A stretch of 64,000 nt of DNA, taken from Flavobacterium johnsoniae UW101 (lineage in GTDB: Bacteria > Bacteroidota > Bacteroidia > Flavobacteriales > Flavobacteriaceae). Under the pieces are notes generated by a model, which saw only the letters and a program-made list of their open reading frames with translations, did no database searches and was not told where the DNA came from. Below, in pieces: positions 9,309 to 17,365 of this stretch; position 1 is the stretch's first letter; the number at the start of each line of letters is the position of its first letter. The position numbers and the translations under genes were made by a program. The DNA lies in contig NC_009441.1 of assembly GCF_000016645.1 (NCBI RefSeq), positions 4,526,001 to 4,590,000 on the forward strand, read 5' to 3'.

Positions 9309-9875
9309 ATGGAAAAAATGATTCAATATATCCTGCAGTTTGGCAGTCTCAATACACAGCAGATTGACCTTGTGATCAGTAAGGGACAAATCTTCAACTT
9401 AAAAAAAGACGATTATTTTTCTGAGGCTGGAAAAATTCCTAGACAGGTTGGGTTTATCACTCAAGGGGTTATCCGCGGCTGTTATTATAATAATAAAGGC
9501 GAAGAAATCACCCGTTGTTTCATCAGCGAAAACAGCTTGGTATGTGATTACGTTAACTTTGAGGCTCAGGCTTCATCTTCCGAATATCTGCAGGCCGTTA
9601 CAGATTGCAGCCTCATTATATTTTCTAAGAAAGACTGGGAAGAACTCTCCCGTATTATTGTGGAGTGGGACACTATTAAAAATAAAATGGTGCAGTTGTG
9701 CATGCACCAGAAATCAAGAAAAGGCCCGGTTATTTCTCAGGATGCAACCACAAGATACTTGGAGTTTATGGAAAATTATCCTTCACTGATCAATCGCGTT
9801 CCATTATCCTATATAGCTACCTATTTGGGAGTAACACAACAATCTCTAAGCAGAATCCGGAAAAACATACGCTGA
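9309..9875 (+). CDS. Crp/Fnr-family transcriptional regulator
   Basis: A 188-aa protein with an N-terminal cyclic-nucleotide-binding beta-roll (about 25-115) and a C-terminal helix-turn-helix (SYIATYLGVTQQSLSRIRK). There is no FNR-type four-Cys cluster, so an iron-sulphur sensor is unlikely. Bacteroidota have many such short Crp-like regulators whose ligand is unknown. A 19-bp near-palindrome precedes the gene and recurs before the downstream dehydrogenase, which suggests autoregulation and control of that dehydrogenase. That link is inference. Confidence 0.88.
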   Translation: MEKMIQYILQFGSLNTQQIDLVISKGQIFNLKKDDYFSEAGKIPRQVGFITQGVIRGCYYNNKGEEITRCFISENSLVCDYVNFEAQASSSEYLQAVTDCSLIIFSKKDWEELSRIIVEWDTIKNKMVQLCMHQKSRKGPVISQDATTRYLEFMENYPSLINRVPLSYIATYLGVTQQSLSRIRKNIR

Positions 9876-9880
9876 TGGGC

Positions 9881-9899
9881 TTTTTACCAAATGGTAAAT
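9881..9899. promoter_or_regulatory. Near-palindromic operator candidate, copy 2
   Basis: Identical to the sequence at 9258-9276. It sits directly after the regulator's stop codon and 53 bp before the dehydrogenase start at 9953, a fitting position for a promoter-region operator. Confidence 0.65.
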
Positions 9900-9952
9900 G
9901 ACACCGCTGTTTAATACTTGAATTTTGTATTGAAATTTTAAAATTACAAAAT

Positions 9953-10693
9953 ATGAAAACAGTATTAATTACAGGAGCAAACAAAGGAATTGGTTTTGAA
10001 ACTGCCAGGCAGCTTTTACAAAAGGGATTTTTTGTATTTATTGCAAGCCGCAATCCAGGTAACGGTCTGACGGCTCTCGAGAAACTCAAGGCAGAAGGAT
10101 TTTCAAATGTTGAAAGTATAGAATTGGATGTTACTGACCTTTGCTCAATACAGACAGCACGTGAGAAAATTGTTGAAAAGGTATCAGTTTTAGATGTTCT
10201 GATCAATAATGCAGGTATTAACGGCGGGAGCCCTCCTTATACTGTACTGGAAGCTTCAAGCGTCCAATACTTGGATGCTGTTAATACCAACTTAATTGGT
10301 ACAGCCAATGTAACGCAAATCTTTATTGATCTGCTGAAAAAATCTTCGGAACCCCGAATAGTGAATGTTAGTACCAGTGTTGGTTCTCTTGCATTACAAA
10401 GTAATCCGCAATGGCCTGCTTACAGCTATGCCAAATACGGAGTATATGCTGTATCCAAAGCAGCATTGAATATGTATACCATACAGTTAGCATATGAACT
10501 GCGGAATACCAATTTTAAGGTAAATGCTGTTTGTCCGGGGCTTACAAAAACCGATTTTACGTTCTTTAATGGTGGTGAAGTCGAAGTAGCAGCGAATAGA
10601 ATTATTAAATATGTCATAATTGATAATGCTGGACCAACCGGCGGATTTTTCAGTGAAGAAACAAATCCAGAAACTGGTTTGATACAGTGGTAA
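9953..10693 (+). CDS. Short-chain dehydrogenase (carbonyl reductase-like)
   Basis: A 246-aa SDR. Its cofactor loop is TGANKGIGFE, NNAG follows at about residue 87, and the catalytic motif is YGVYAVSKAA. TGANKGIGFE and the extended middle region resemble eukaryotic-type carbonyl reductases, which reduce quinones and aldehydes with NADPH. It lies 77 bp downstream of the Crp-type regulator with a copy of the 19-bp operator candidate between them, so it is the best candidate target of that regulator. Confidence 0.9.
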   Translation: MKTVLITGANKGIGFETARQLLQKGFFVFIASRNPGNGLTALEKLKAEGFSNVESIELDVTDLCSIQTAREKIVEKVSVLDVLINNAGINGGSPPYTVLEASSVQYLDAVNTNLIGTANVTQIFIDLLKKSSEPRIVNVSTSVGSLALQSNPQWPAYSYAKYGVYAVSKAALNMYTIQLAYELRNTNFKVNAVCPGLTKTDFTFFNGGEVEVAANRIIKYVIIDNAGPTGGFFSEETNPETGLIQW

Positions 10694-10708
10694 AAGAGTA
10701 TTTTAGTT

Positions 10709-10740
10709 AGTAAGAGGTTGTTTTTATTCAACCTCTTACT
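10709..10740 (+). terminator. Strong hairpin after the dehydrogenase
   Basis: A 12-bp stem (10709-10720 with 10729-10740) around TTTTTATT. No T-run follows, so it may stabilise the mRNA 3' end rather than act as a classical terminator. Confidence 0.5.
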
Positions 10741-10860
10741 GCTGTGGTGATGCTGTTCAAATCAACCTCCACTCCAGCCAACCTCCCCTTTATGAGATAA
10801 AAACTCAATAAAAATTTTACAAAGTTTATAACAAAGAAGAAACCCGCGGCAAAAACTAAA

Positions 10861-11184
10861 ATGTATTTATTCTCGTATATGAATAAAAACCGTATTATCA
10901 TGGAAACATCACCTGTTGTATTAAAAGTACTGCAAATACTTGCAGAACGATATGGAACAAGCTGTTCTTTGGAAGAGCTTACCAGGCTGGTTAACCAGAT
11001 CGTTAACACCTCTATGTCTTTTACAGATTGTTTATACGTTGAAAAAATGCATCAGTCTTCAGTATTAGATGCTTTACTGTATCTCAATGATCAGGGGCTT
11101 ATATTTTTAAATTCTGATACCGACCGAAGTGTTATTACCATAAAGGGTCTGATGAAAGTAAATCATAAAGTTTTATGCAATTAG
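10861..11184 (+). CDS. Small hypothetical protein, winged-helix-like
   Basis: A 107-aa frame; an internal ATG at 10900 (METSPVVLKVLQILAERYG) gives 94 residues and may be the true start. The pattern is helix-rich, with SLEELTRLVNQI, then SSVLDALLYLNDQGLIFL and a strand (SVITIKGL), as in small winged-helix proteins. I do not recognise a named family. It is an isolated gene ending about 40 bp before a clear terminator. Confidence 0.6.
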   Translation: MYLFSYMNKNRIIMETSPVVLKVLQILAERYGTSCSLEELTRLVNQIVNTSMSFTDCLYVEKMHQSSVLDALLYLNDQGLIFLNSDTDRSVITIKGLMKVNHKVLCN

Positions 11185-11224
11185 TTTTTACTGCCGGTAA
11201 CTGACAAATCACAAAATAAATAGA

Positions 11225-11258
11225 GTTGCTGTCTTAATAAAAAGACAGCAACTTTTTA
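11225..11258 (+). terminator. Rho-independent terminator
   Basis: An 11-bp perfect stem, GTTGCTGTCTT (11225-11235) with AAGACAGCAAC (11242-11252), is followed by TTTTTATC. It lies between convergent genes and terminates the small gene at 10861-11184. Confidence 0.85.
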
Positions 11259-11288
11259 TCATTAAATCTCTAAGAAGTACACCAAGTT

Positions 11289-13409
11289 CTACTTAAAAAT
11301 TCGGCCGATAATTTTTCCGATATCAGCAAAATCATCAAGATTGCTTACAGCTCTTTTTTCTATAACCGTATTATCAATTTTTGTGAAAGGATAAATTAAT
11401 ATATAGTTATTACTGCTCAGTTTTTTATTTAAAATTTCTGGCACTTCTTTCATCTGAGGGAAATAAGAATGCATACCCCTGTCAGCCATTAAAATAATAA
11501 GACCTTCGTCTTCTTCCAGACTGCCCGCAGTATTTTCAGCTTCCTGCCATGAGGTCACAGGATTAAAAACAGCTTCAATATTTGCCTTTACTATAATACT
11601 CTTCAATACACCAATGGTTTTCTGGTTTGCATAAAAACTCATTTTAGCCCCCGTATTTTTTCCGATGTTCCAAATTCTTAATAAACAATGAAAAAATCCC
11701 GGTTCCAGTTCAGCATCAGCAGGGATAAGCACAGCATATTTTTTAATGGTTGACACCGGCTGAACCGCATGATAAATAATCAGATTTATATTCTTGTTCT
11801 GCAGGTAGCCGTTATAAAGATTATAAATAAAGGATGAAGAAAATCCTTTTTCTTCTTCCAGGCCAATAATCAAATCAGTAATATTCTGTTCTTTTACCAC
11901 ATTATTAATCCCTGCAATCACATCATTATCATGACGGGTTATCGGATTTAATTTAACATCGGCAGAGGATGCTATATTTACAGCCGCACCCAGCAGTTTT
12001 TCTGCATTTTTTGAAGATGATTCACTTTTGTCTTCGTTAATGACATTAAGTGCAAAAAGTTTGTCTTTATTGTTTCTGCCTTTTATGAGAAGCCCCAGAT
12101 TAACCATTTTCTCAACTGTATGTTCATGATTTACAGCCAGCAGAATTTTTTCTTCCTCATCACCTGCACCTGCCGCGGTTTCTTCTTTATCTGCATCGGC
12201 AATCCTTTGAGCGCTTGCCATTGACACAAATGACGAAATAGTACAGGAAATAAGTATAAGCAGAATACTGCCATTAAGCACATGTTCATTTAAAAGTCTG
12301 ACAGGCTCACCTGCTTCATTTTCGGATAAGATAATATTATATCCCACCATTACTGAAGCAAGCGTAGCTGCCGCAGAAGCCGCACTCATACCGAAAATAA
12401 GACTGCCTTCATCATTTGTAAATCTAAAAGTCTTTTTCGTTAAAAAAGCTGCCGCGTATTTCCCTCCAATTGAAGCTGTAAGCATAACTGCAGCTACTCC
12501 CAGTGTTTCCCAGCTCTGGATAAAAGCATTAAAATCAATCAACATACCAACACTAATCAGGAAAAATGGAATAAAAATAGCATTCCCTACAAATTCTACC
12601 CTGTTCATAAGTGATGAACTGTGCGGTATCAGCCTGTTTAGCGCAAGACCGGCAAAAAATGCTCCAATAATGGCTTCTATTCCAGCGAGCTCTGCCAATA
12701 AAGCAGCTAGATAAATCATCACAATAACAAAAATATACTGGGAAATCTTGTCTTCGACATTCTTAAAAAACCAGCGCGCCAAGACAGGAAAAAGAAGCAG
12801 AACTATTAAAGCAAATACAAGCATGGAAACAGAAAGCTTAACCCAGAAGGAAGTTCCAACTTCTCCCTGTGACATGCCCACCACAACAGCCAGTACTACA
12901 AGCGAAAGTACATCTGTAATCATCGTGCCGCCTACCGTTACATTTACCGCAAGCTTTTTTGCTATCCCTAATTTGCTCACCATTGGATATACAATAAGAG
13001 TATGGGAAGAAAAAAGGCTGGCAAATAATACCGAGCTTAAAAGCGAAAAATGGAGTATGTAATAACCACCCACAAGCCCCAGTGCAAATGGCACAATAAA
13101 GGTATAGAGCGAAAAAGTGATACTTTTCCATTTATTTTTTTTAAAATCGCCCATATCTATCTCAAGTCCGGCAAGAAACATTATATAGAGCAGTCCAGTA
13201 GTACCTGTCACCACTACACTGCTGTCTCTGGCAAGAACATTAAATCCATTTGGACCAATAACGGCACCGGCTATAATAAGACCCAGCAGGTGCGGCACTT
13301 TTATTTTATTGAGTAAAAGAGGAATACATAAAATTATAATAAGCTCGATAAGGAATTTTAATACCGGATCTTCAATAGGAAGACTGACATGCTGTATACT
13401 TAATAACAT
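11289..13409 (-). CDS. Cation:proton antiporter (CPA2 family) with C-terminal USP-like region
   Basis: A 706-aa protein. Residues of about 15-395 form a sodium/hydrogen exchanger domain with some 11-12 hydrophobic segments; the characteristic acidic segment is visible in ELAGIEAIIGAFFAGLALNR. A soluble part of about 300 residues follows and resembles universal-stress-protein folds (EEEKILLAVNHEHTVEKMVNLG). It probably exchanges Na+ or K+ for H+ across the inner membrane. Its start lies 3 bp after the stop of the lipoprotein gene at 13413-13988, indicating translational coupling. No Kef-type TrkA-N domain is evident. Confidence 0.92.
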   Translation of the reverse strand: MLLSIQHVSLPIEDPVLKFLIELIIILCIPLLLNKIKVPHLLGLIIAGAVIGPNGFNVLARDSSVVVTGTTGLLYIMFLAGLEIDMGDFKKNKWKSITFSLYTFIVPFALGLVGGYYILHFSLLSSVLFASLFSSHTLIVYPMVSKLGIAKKLAVNVTVGGTMITDVLSLVVLAVVVGMSQGEVGTSFWVKLSVSMLVFALIVLLLFPVLARWFFKNVEDKISQYIFVIVMIYLAALLAELAGIEAIIGAFFAGLALNRLIPHSSSLMNRVEFVGNAIFIPFFLISVGMLIDFNAFIQSWETLGVAAVMLTASIGGKYAAAFLTKKTFRFTNDEGSLIFGMSAASAAATLASVMVGYNIILSENEAGEPVRLLNEHVLNGSILLILISCTISSFVSMASAQRIADADKEETAAGAGDEEEKILLAVNHEHTVEKMVNLGLLIKGRNNKDKLFALNVINEDKSESSSKNAEKLLGAAVNIASSADVKLNPITRHDNDVIAGINNVVKEQNITDLIIGLEEEKGFSSSFIYNLYNGYLQNKNINLIIYHAVQPVSTIKKYAVLIPADAELEPGFFHCLLRIWNIGKNTGAKMSFYANQKTIGVLKSIIVKANIEAVFNPVTSWQEAENTAGSLEEDEGLIILMADRGMHSYFPQMKEVPEILNKKLSSNNYILIYPFTKIDNTVIEKRAVSNLDDFADIGKIIGRIFK

Positions 13410-13412
13410 AAA

Positions 13413-13988
13413 TTATTTTTTTTGAGGAAGTGTAAGTTCAACCGAAAACCTGGCAGAACAGTTCTCTTGTCCAGTGATAGTCTGTGTGCCTTTAATAATA
13501 TTCTCTTTGATATCATCAAGAACCACATTCATTTTTACTCTGTTTTTAGAAACACTGTCACTGCTGAATTCAAGCAGTATCCTGTCTTTAAGGTATTTTG
13601 CCTTAAATACTCTTACCAGCTTTTTATTATTTAAAACATTTGTAAAAATTCCTGTCGAATCAGATACAAATTCCCAAGTTTCATTACGCTGGTCTCCTAT
13701 AACATACTGGCCGCAGTTTGATTCTCTGCACAGCATCTTACTGTTCCAAAATCCTTTAAGTTTCTCAGGCCATTCCGTTATTAATTCAGCATCATTATTG
13801 ACAGTATCTTTTAGGGCAGAGATGCTGTCTCGCATGGCTAATAATACTTTATAGTCAGCTTCTTTTTTTTCAAATTCTTCTTCCTTTAAAGTTAAAGCCT
13901 TTTCTCTCTTGAGCAGTTCCTGCTCTTTTCTGTTTTCGCATGAGATAAAAATGCAGGTAAGAATTAATAATAGGGATAATTGTTTCAT
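13413..13988 (-). CDS. Small lipoprotein with Lys/Glu stalk, operon partner of the antiporter
   Basis: A 191-aa lipoprotein with signal MKQLSLLLILTCIFISC, then a charged helical segment (KREKALTLKEEEFEKKE) and a C-terminal beta-rich domain with two Cys (CRESNCG). The head resembles uncharacterised Bacteroidota lipoproteins. Its stop is 3 bp from the antiporter start, so the two are translated from one mRNA. An accessory role in envelope ion homeostasis is possible but unproven. It shares the stalk design of the lipoprotein at 6782-7192. Confidence 0.8.
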   Translation of the reverse strand: MKQLSLLLILTCIFISCENRKEQELLKREKALTLKEEEFEKKEADYKVLLAMRDSISALKDTVNNDAELITEWPEKLKGFWNSKMLCRESNCGQYVIGDQRNETWEFVSDSTGIFTNVLNNKKLVRVFKAKYLKDRILLEFSSDSVSKNRVKMNVVLDDIKENIIKGTQTITGQENCSARFSVELTLPQKK

Positions 13989-14248
13989 AAAAGTTTTTTT
14001 TGGATATACAATTTAACCAAAATATACCGCCTTACAAAATAAAAGGGCTCTAAAAAAACGGAAGCCTGCATTAAAGTTCTGCACAGTCGGCTGTAATAAG
14101 TAAATTTCATTTAAAGTAAGTCACACAGTTACAAGCTATTTAATAATTCAAAATTATGTAACTCCAAGGCAGAATTCTGTAATTTAAAAGCTTTCCCAAT
14201 CGGTTATTTTTGCCTCAGACAATTATAGAACCACAAATAAATTACATT

Positions 14249-14557
14249 ATGAAAACCACAGCAGCAGTGCTTCCAGTCATTACATCATTATCTCCATCAA
14301 GCAGACAGTCTAACAGCAATTTTTCACACGCGGCAACTCAACGTGAAATACAAAATTTAGATCTTCTAACAGATTTATACCGTAAATTTGAGGATGAACC
14401 TGACTTTGACTGCGAATTTCTGCATGCAGCTCATAACCAATCCGAAAACGAAAGTATAATTGATCCTGAATCTGAAGATGATCTTTTGGATGAATTTGAT
14501 GATAACCAGTGGGATGCAGATATCTACGACCCATACCTGGAGTCAACCTATTATTAA
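14249..14557 (+). CDS. Acidic hypothetical protein
   Basis: A 102-aa protein from the ATG at 14249; 13 upstream codons in the frame look non-coding. The N-terminal third is Ser/Thr/Ala-rich without a clear signal peptide. The C-terminal half is strongly acidic (PESEDDLLDEFDDNQWDADIYD). I recognise no domain. It stands alone and converges with egtB. Confidence 0.55.
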   Translation: MKTTAAVLPVITSLSPSSRQSNSNFSHAATQREIQNLDLLTDLYRKFEDEPDFDCEFLHAAHNQSENESIIDPESEDDLLDEFDDNQWDADIYDPYLESTYY

Positions 14558-14569
14558 ACAGCCAATCTC

Positions 14570-14630
14570 AAGTGTTTATTCTCAAAATTTTCCTAATTAT
14601 TTCTTTTCAGTTAAAAAAGAATAAACACTT
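14570..14630. repeat. 13-bp inverted repeat between convergent genes
   Basis: AAGTGTTTATTCT at 14570-14582 pairs perfectly with 14618-14630 across a 35-nt loop. AATTATTTT follows on the plus strand. It could act as a weak bidirectional terminator. Confidence 0.45.
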
Positions 14631-14690
14631 AATTATTTTAAAAATTCTGGTTATCGTTCGTGAAATACTATGGACAGGAATCAATTTGTC

Positions 14691-15878
14691 TCATCTTACA
14701 AGACGGATTCCTGAAAACTGCCACTGGTGTCTTGGATGGAAAAAATTACGATAGGAAGCGCGGGTGTGCCCTTCCGGGGTAGCAATTGAGCCTCCCCGCA
14801 GTACCATCTGGTTTACCATAAACTTTCCGTTATATTCACCAATGGCTCCAGACTGTTTAGTATATCTGGGATAAGGAAGATAAGCACTTGCTGTCCATTC
14901 CCATCTTTTTCCCCAATTAAAATCACCGCAGGCTGCCTCCCACTCTTCTTCTGTAGGAAGGCGCATGCCTTTCCACGCGGCAAAGGCTGAAGCTTCATAA
15001 AAATTAACATGACATAACGCTTCATGCGGATTAACAACCTGTAATCCGCTAAGTGTATAATACATCCACTTTCCATCGATAAAATGCCAGTATAAAGGTG
15101 CTTTTGCTTGTTGCTGTTTTACCCAATCCCATCCTTCCGAATGCCACCACACAAAATTCTCATAGCCGCCTTCATGTATGAACTGCAGATATTCTCCATT
15201 AGTTACAAGGGAAGCTGCGATCTCGAAAGCTTCTAAATATTTTTTATGCAGTCCCCACTCATTATCAAAGCTGAAACCAGTGCCTTTAAATCCTATTTCA
15301 TAAATACCCTCAGCCATTGAAATAAACCCAGCATCTATGGAAGGTTTTAAATCTTCCTCCACTCTGTCTGTTTCACGGTAAGGTGGGAAAAGAGGATTAT
15401 GACCCAGTATGTATTTAATGTCTGTCAGGAGAAGCTCCTGATGCTGCTGTTCGTGGTTCAAACCTAATTCCAGTATAGCAGATAGTTCATCTGAAAGCAT
15501 TGAATGCTCCAGAAAAACCTCCATCTGCTGGTCTACATAAGTCCTGTAAGCATAAATGTCAGCAACCGACGGACGGCTCAAGTTACCGCGGTCCGTACGC
15601 AAAACTCTTGCGCCTACTGTTTCATAATAACTGTTAAAAACAAAATTATACTGCGTATTAAATTCCTTATAACCTGAAAAATGGGGAATAAGAATAAAGG
15701 TTTCAAAAAACCAGGTCGTATGCCCTAAATGCCATTTAGGAGGACTCACATCTGCGATGGGCTGCACTACATAATCTTCTGTTTCCAACGGACTACAGAG
15801 CAGCTCTGACTGCATGCGTATTTTTTTATACTTTGCCAGTAAAAGGCGGGTATCAAAATGTGTTATTGTCTGTTCCAT
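14691..15878 (-). CDS. egtB: Ergothioneine biosynthesis sulfoxide synthase EgtB
   Basis: A 395-aa non-haem iron enzyme that joins a cysteine-type thiol to trimethylhistidine (hercynine) using O2. The N-terminal DinB-like domain carries the iron ligands: His50/His53 in WHLGH and His142, His146 and Glu148 in NHEQQHQE. The C-terminal formylglycine-generating/sulfatase-modifying domain ends in RGGSIATPEGHTRASYRNFF and SGIRLVR. There is no C-terminal methyltransferase, which separates it from ovothiol synthase OvoA. It follows egtD after 12 bp. No egtC, egtE or egtA lies in the window, so the thiol donor and the final C-S lyase are open. Confidence 0.93.
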   Translation of the reverse strand: MEQTITHFDTRLLLAKYKKIRMQSELLCSPLETEDYVVQPIADVSPPKWHLGHTTWFFETFILIPHFSGYKEFNTQYNFVFNSYYETVGARVLRTDRGNLSRPSVADIYAYRTYVDQQMEVFLEHSMLSDELSAILELGLNHEQQHQELLLTDIKYILGHNPLFPPYRETDRVEEDLKPSIDAGFISMAEGIYEIGFKGTGFSFDNEWGLHKKYLEAFEIAASLVTNGEYLQFIHEGGYENFVWWHSEGWDWVKQQQAKAPLYWHFIDGKWMYYTLSGLQVVNPHEALCHVNFYEASAFAAWKGMRLPTEEEWEAACGDFNWGKRWEWTASAYLPYPRYTKQSGAIGEYNGKFMVNQMVLRGGSIATPEGHTRASYRNFFHPRHQWQFSGIRLVR

Positions 15879-15890
15879 AATTATTCTTAT

Positions 15891-16883
15891 TTAAACGGCT
15901 GTCCAAAAAACATCCACAAACCATTCTCTGCTGTCCATAATGCTGTAAACCGTCTTAAATCCAGACTGTAATGCCATTTTTTGGGTGTCTTCTATGGAAA
16001 ATTTCTGAGACACTTCCATATAAACAGGTTCGTTTTCAGCAAAATGAAATACATCGCCGTCAAGAGAAACGTTCTGATCCGCAAGACTGATCAGATAACT
16101 TCTGCAGGCACCTGTAACCGGATCATAAGTTTCATAATGTTCAAACTGATCTAACACAAAATCAGCACCAAGCTCTTTATTGATACGCTCCAGCAGATTC
16201 AGGTTAAACGAGGCAGTCACTCCCTCTGCGTCATTGTAAGCATTTAATATAGTATTAGGTTCTTTTTTCAGGTCAAAACCAATCATGACAACATCGCCTT
16301 TATTAAGATTCTTACGCAGTTCAAAACAGAATCGGTATGCTTCTTCCAGTTCCATATTCCCTATATTACTTCCCAGAAACAAGATCACTTTTCTACGGGA
16401 AGAAAGCTGAGATGCCTTATAAAGCATCTGAAAATATTCTCCTTCAAGACTAACTATATCAAGCCCTGGTATTTCTTTTTTCAGTCTTTCATCTAAAACC
16501 GAAAGGATATTGCCAGATATATCAATAGGCATATATCTGAAATCAGTGTCCAGATTTTTCAGGTATTGCAGCAGATGTATGGATTTAGAGGCATCTCCTG
16601 CCCCAAGTTCAATTAAATCAAAGGGAGTATTATCTGCGCTGATGCCTAAGGCTATCTCAGCAGTTTTACTCTTAAAAATATCCATTTCACATCGGGTCAG
16701 GTAATAGTCTGGAAGGCTCATGATTTCCTGAAAAAGCTTGTCGCCGCGCTGATCGTAAAAATATTTCGACTGCAGCTGTTTGGGATGCTGCCGCAGACCA
16801 GCTGTTACATCCTCAAGAAAAGTATTGGCTGTCTGCTGTTCTGTTTCTTTATTTTGTGCTGTAAATGTTTCTGATAACTTCAT
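15891..16883 (-). CDS. egtD: L-histidine N-alpha-methyltransferase EgtD
   Basis: A 330-aa SAM-dependent enzyme that trimethylates histidine to hercynine, the first step of ergothioneine synthesis. The N-terminus has the family pattern LPDYYLTRCEMDIF. The SAM-binding loop is LIELGAGDASKS, followed by YMPIDIS and FLGSNIGN, all typical of the EgtD family. It is the first gene of a two-gene operon with egtB and is divergent from the amino acid oxidase operon across about 480 bp. Confidence 0.94.
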   Translation of the reverse strand: MKLSETFTAQNKETEQQTANTFLEDVTAGLRQHPKQLQSKYFYDQRGDKLFQEIMSLPDYYLTRCEMDIFKSKTAEIALGISADNTPFDLIELGAGDASKSIHLLQYLKNLDTDFRYMPIDISGNILSVLDERLKKEIPGLDIVSLEGEYFQMLYKASQLSSRRKVILFLGSNIGNMELEEAYRFCFELRKNLNKGDVVMIGFDLKKEPNTILNAYNDAEGVTASFNLNLLERINKELGADFVLDQFEHYETYDPVTGACRSYLISLADQNVSLDGDVFHFAENEPVYMEVSQKFSIEDTQKMALQSGFKTVYSIMDSREWFVDVFWTAV

Positions 16884-17365
16884 TGTTTTTTGTTTTTTGC
16901 ATTTGTGGTACTGCAGTTCCCATTATACCATTATATGATGAAGCCTGCTATTTACATAAAGGTATACCTTGCCGCGCTCTAATGAGTTCTCTATTAAAAA
17001 GAATCTTAACTTAAAAAAACTGAAACAGCAGCTTTTGATACATAAAGGTGCAGTGGTGTTTTAAAAATTTTATTGCATATAAAATCACTCTTATACCCAA
17101 TAATTTCCGCTTCATGTCATTTCTTTTAGGTTTATTTTATATCTGCTATAATTTAGATTCCAATCAAGCACTTTACGATGGTTATTATAAACGCGATGCT
17201 GAAAAACAGTCTAAGGGTAAACCGCCCTGCAAGCGATTTAATATGCAAACCGTTAATCCATTAACCATGCACGTTCCTATTTATCTAATTACTAAAAGAA
17301 AAAATTGGTCTATTCGACTCTAAATCCTACCTCATTTAAATAATAAACTAATAACCAAACTGATT
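16884..17365. other. Divergent promoter region, egtD / amino acid oxidase
   Basis: A 482-bp stretch without a credible gene. A 91-codon open frame at 17048-17323 has a composition unlike the neighbours and was rejected. I found no riboswitch-like fold or strong repeat. Confidence 0.5.

Noticed and set aside
17048..17323. 91-codon plus-strand open frame
   Set aside because: Composition is unlike neighbouring genes, no recognisable domain, and it fills a divergent promoter region. I treat it as chance.
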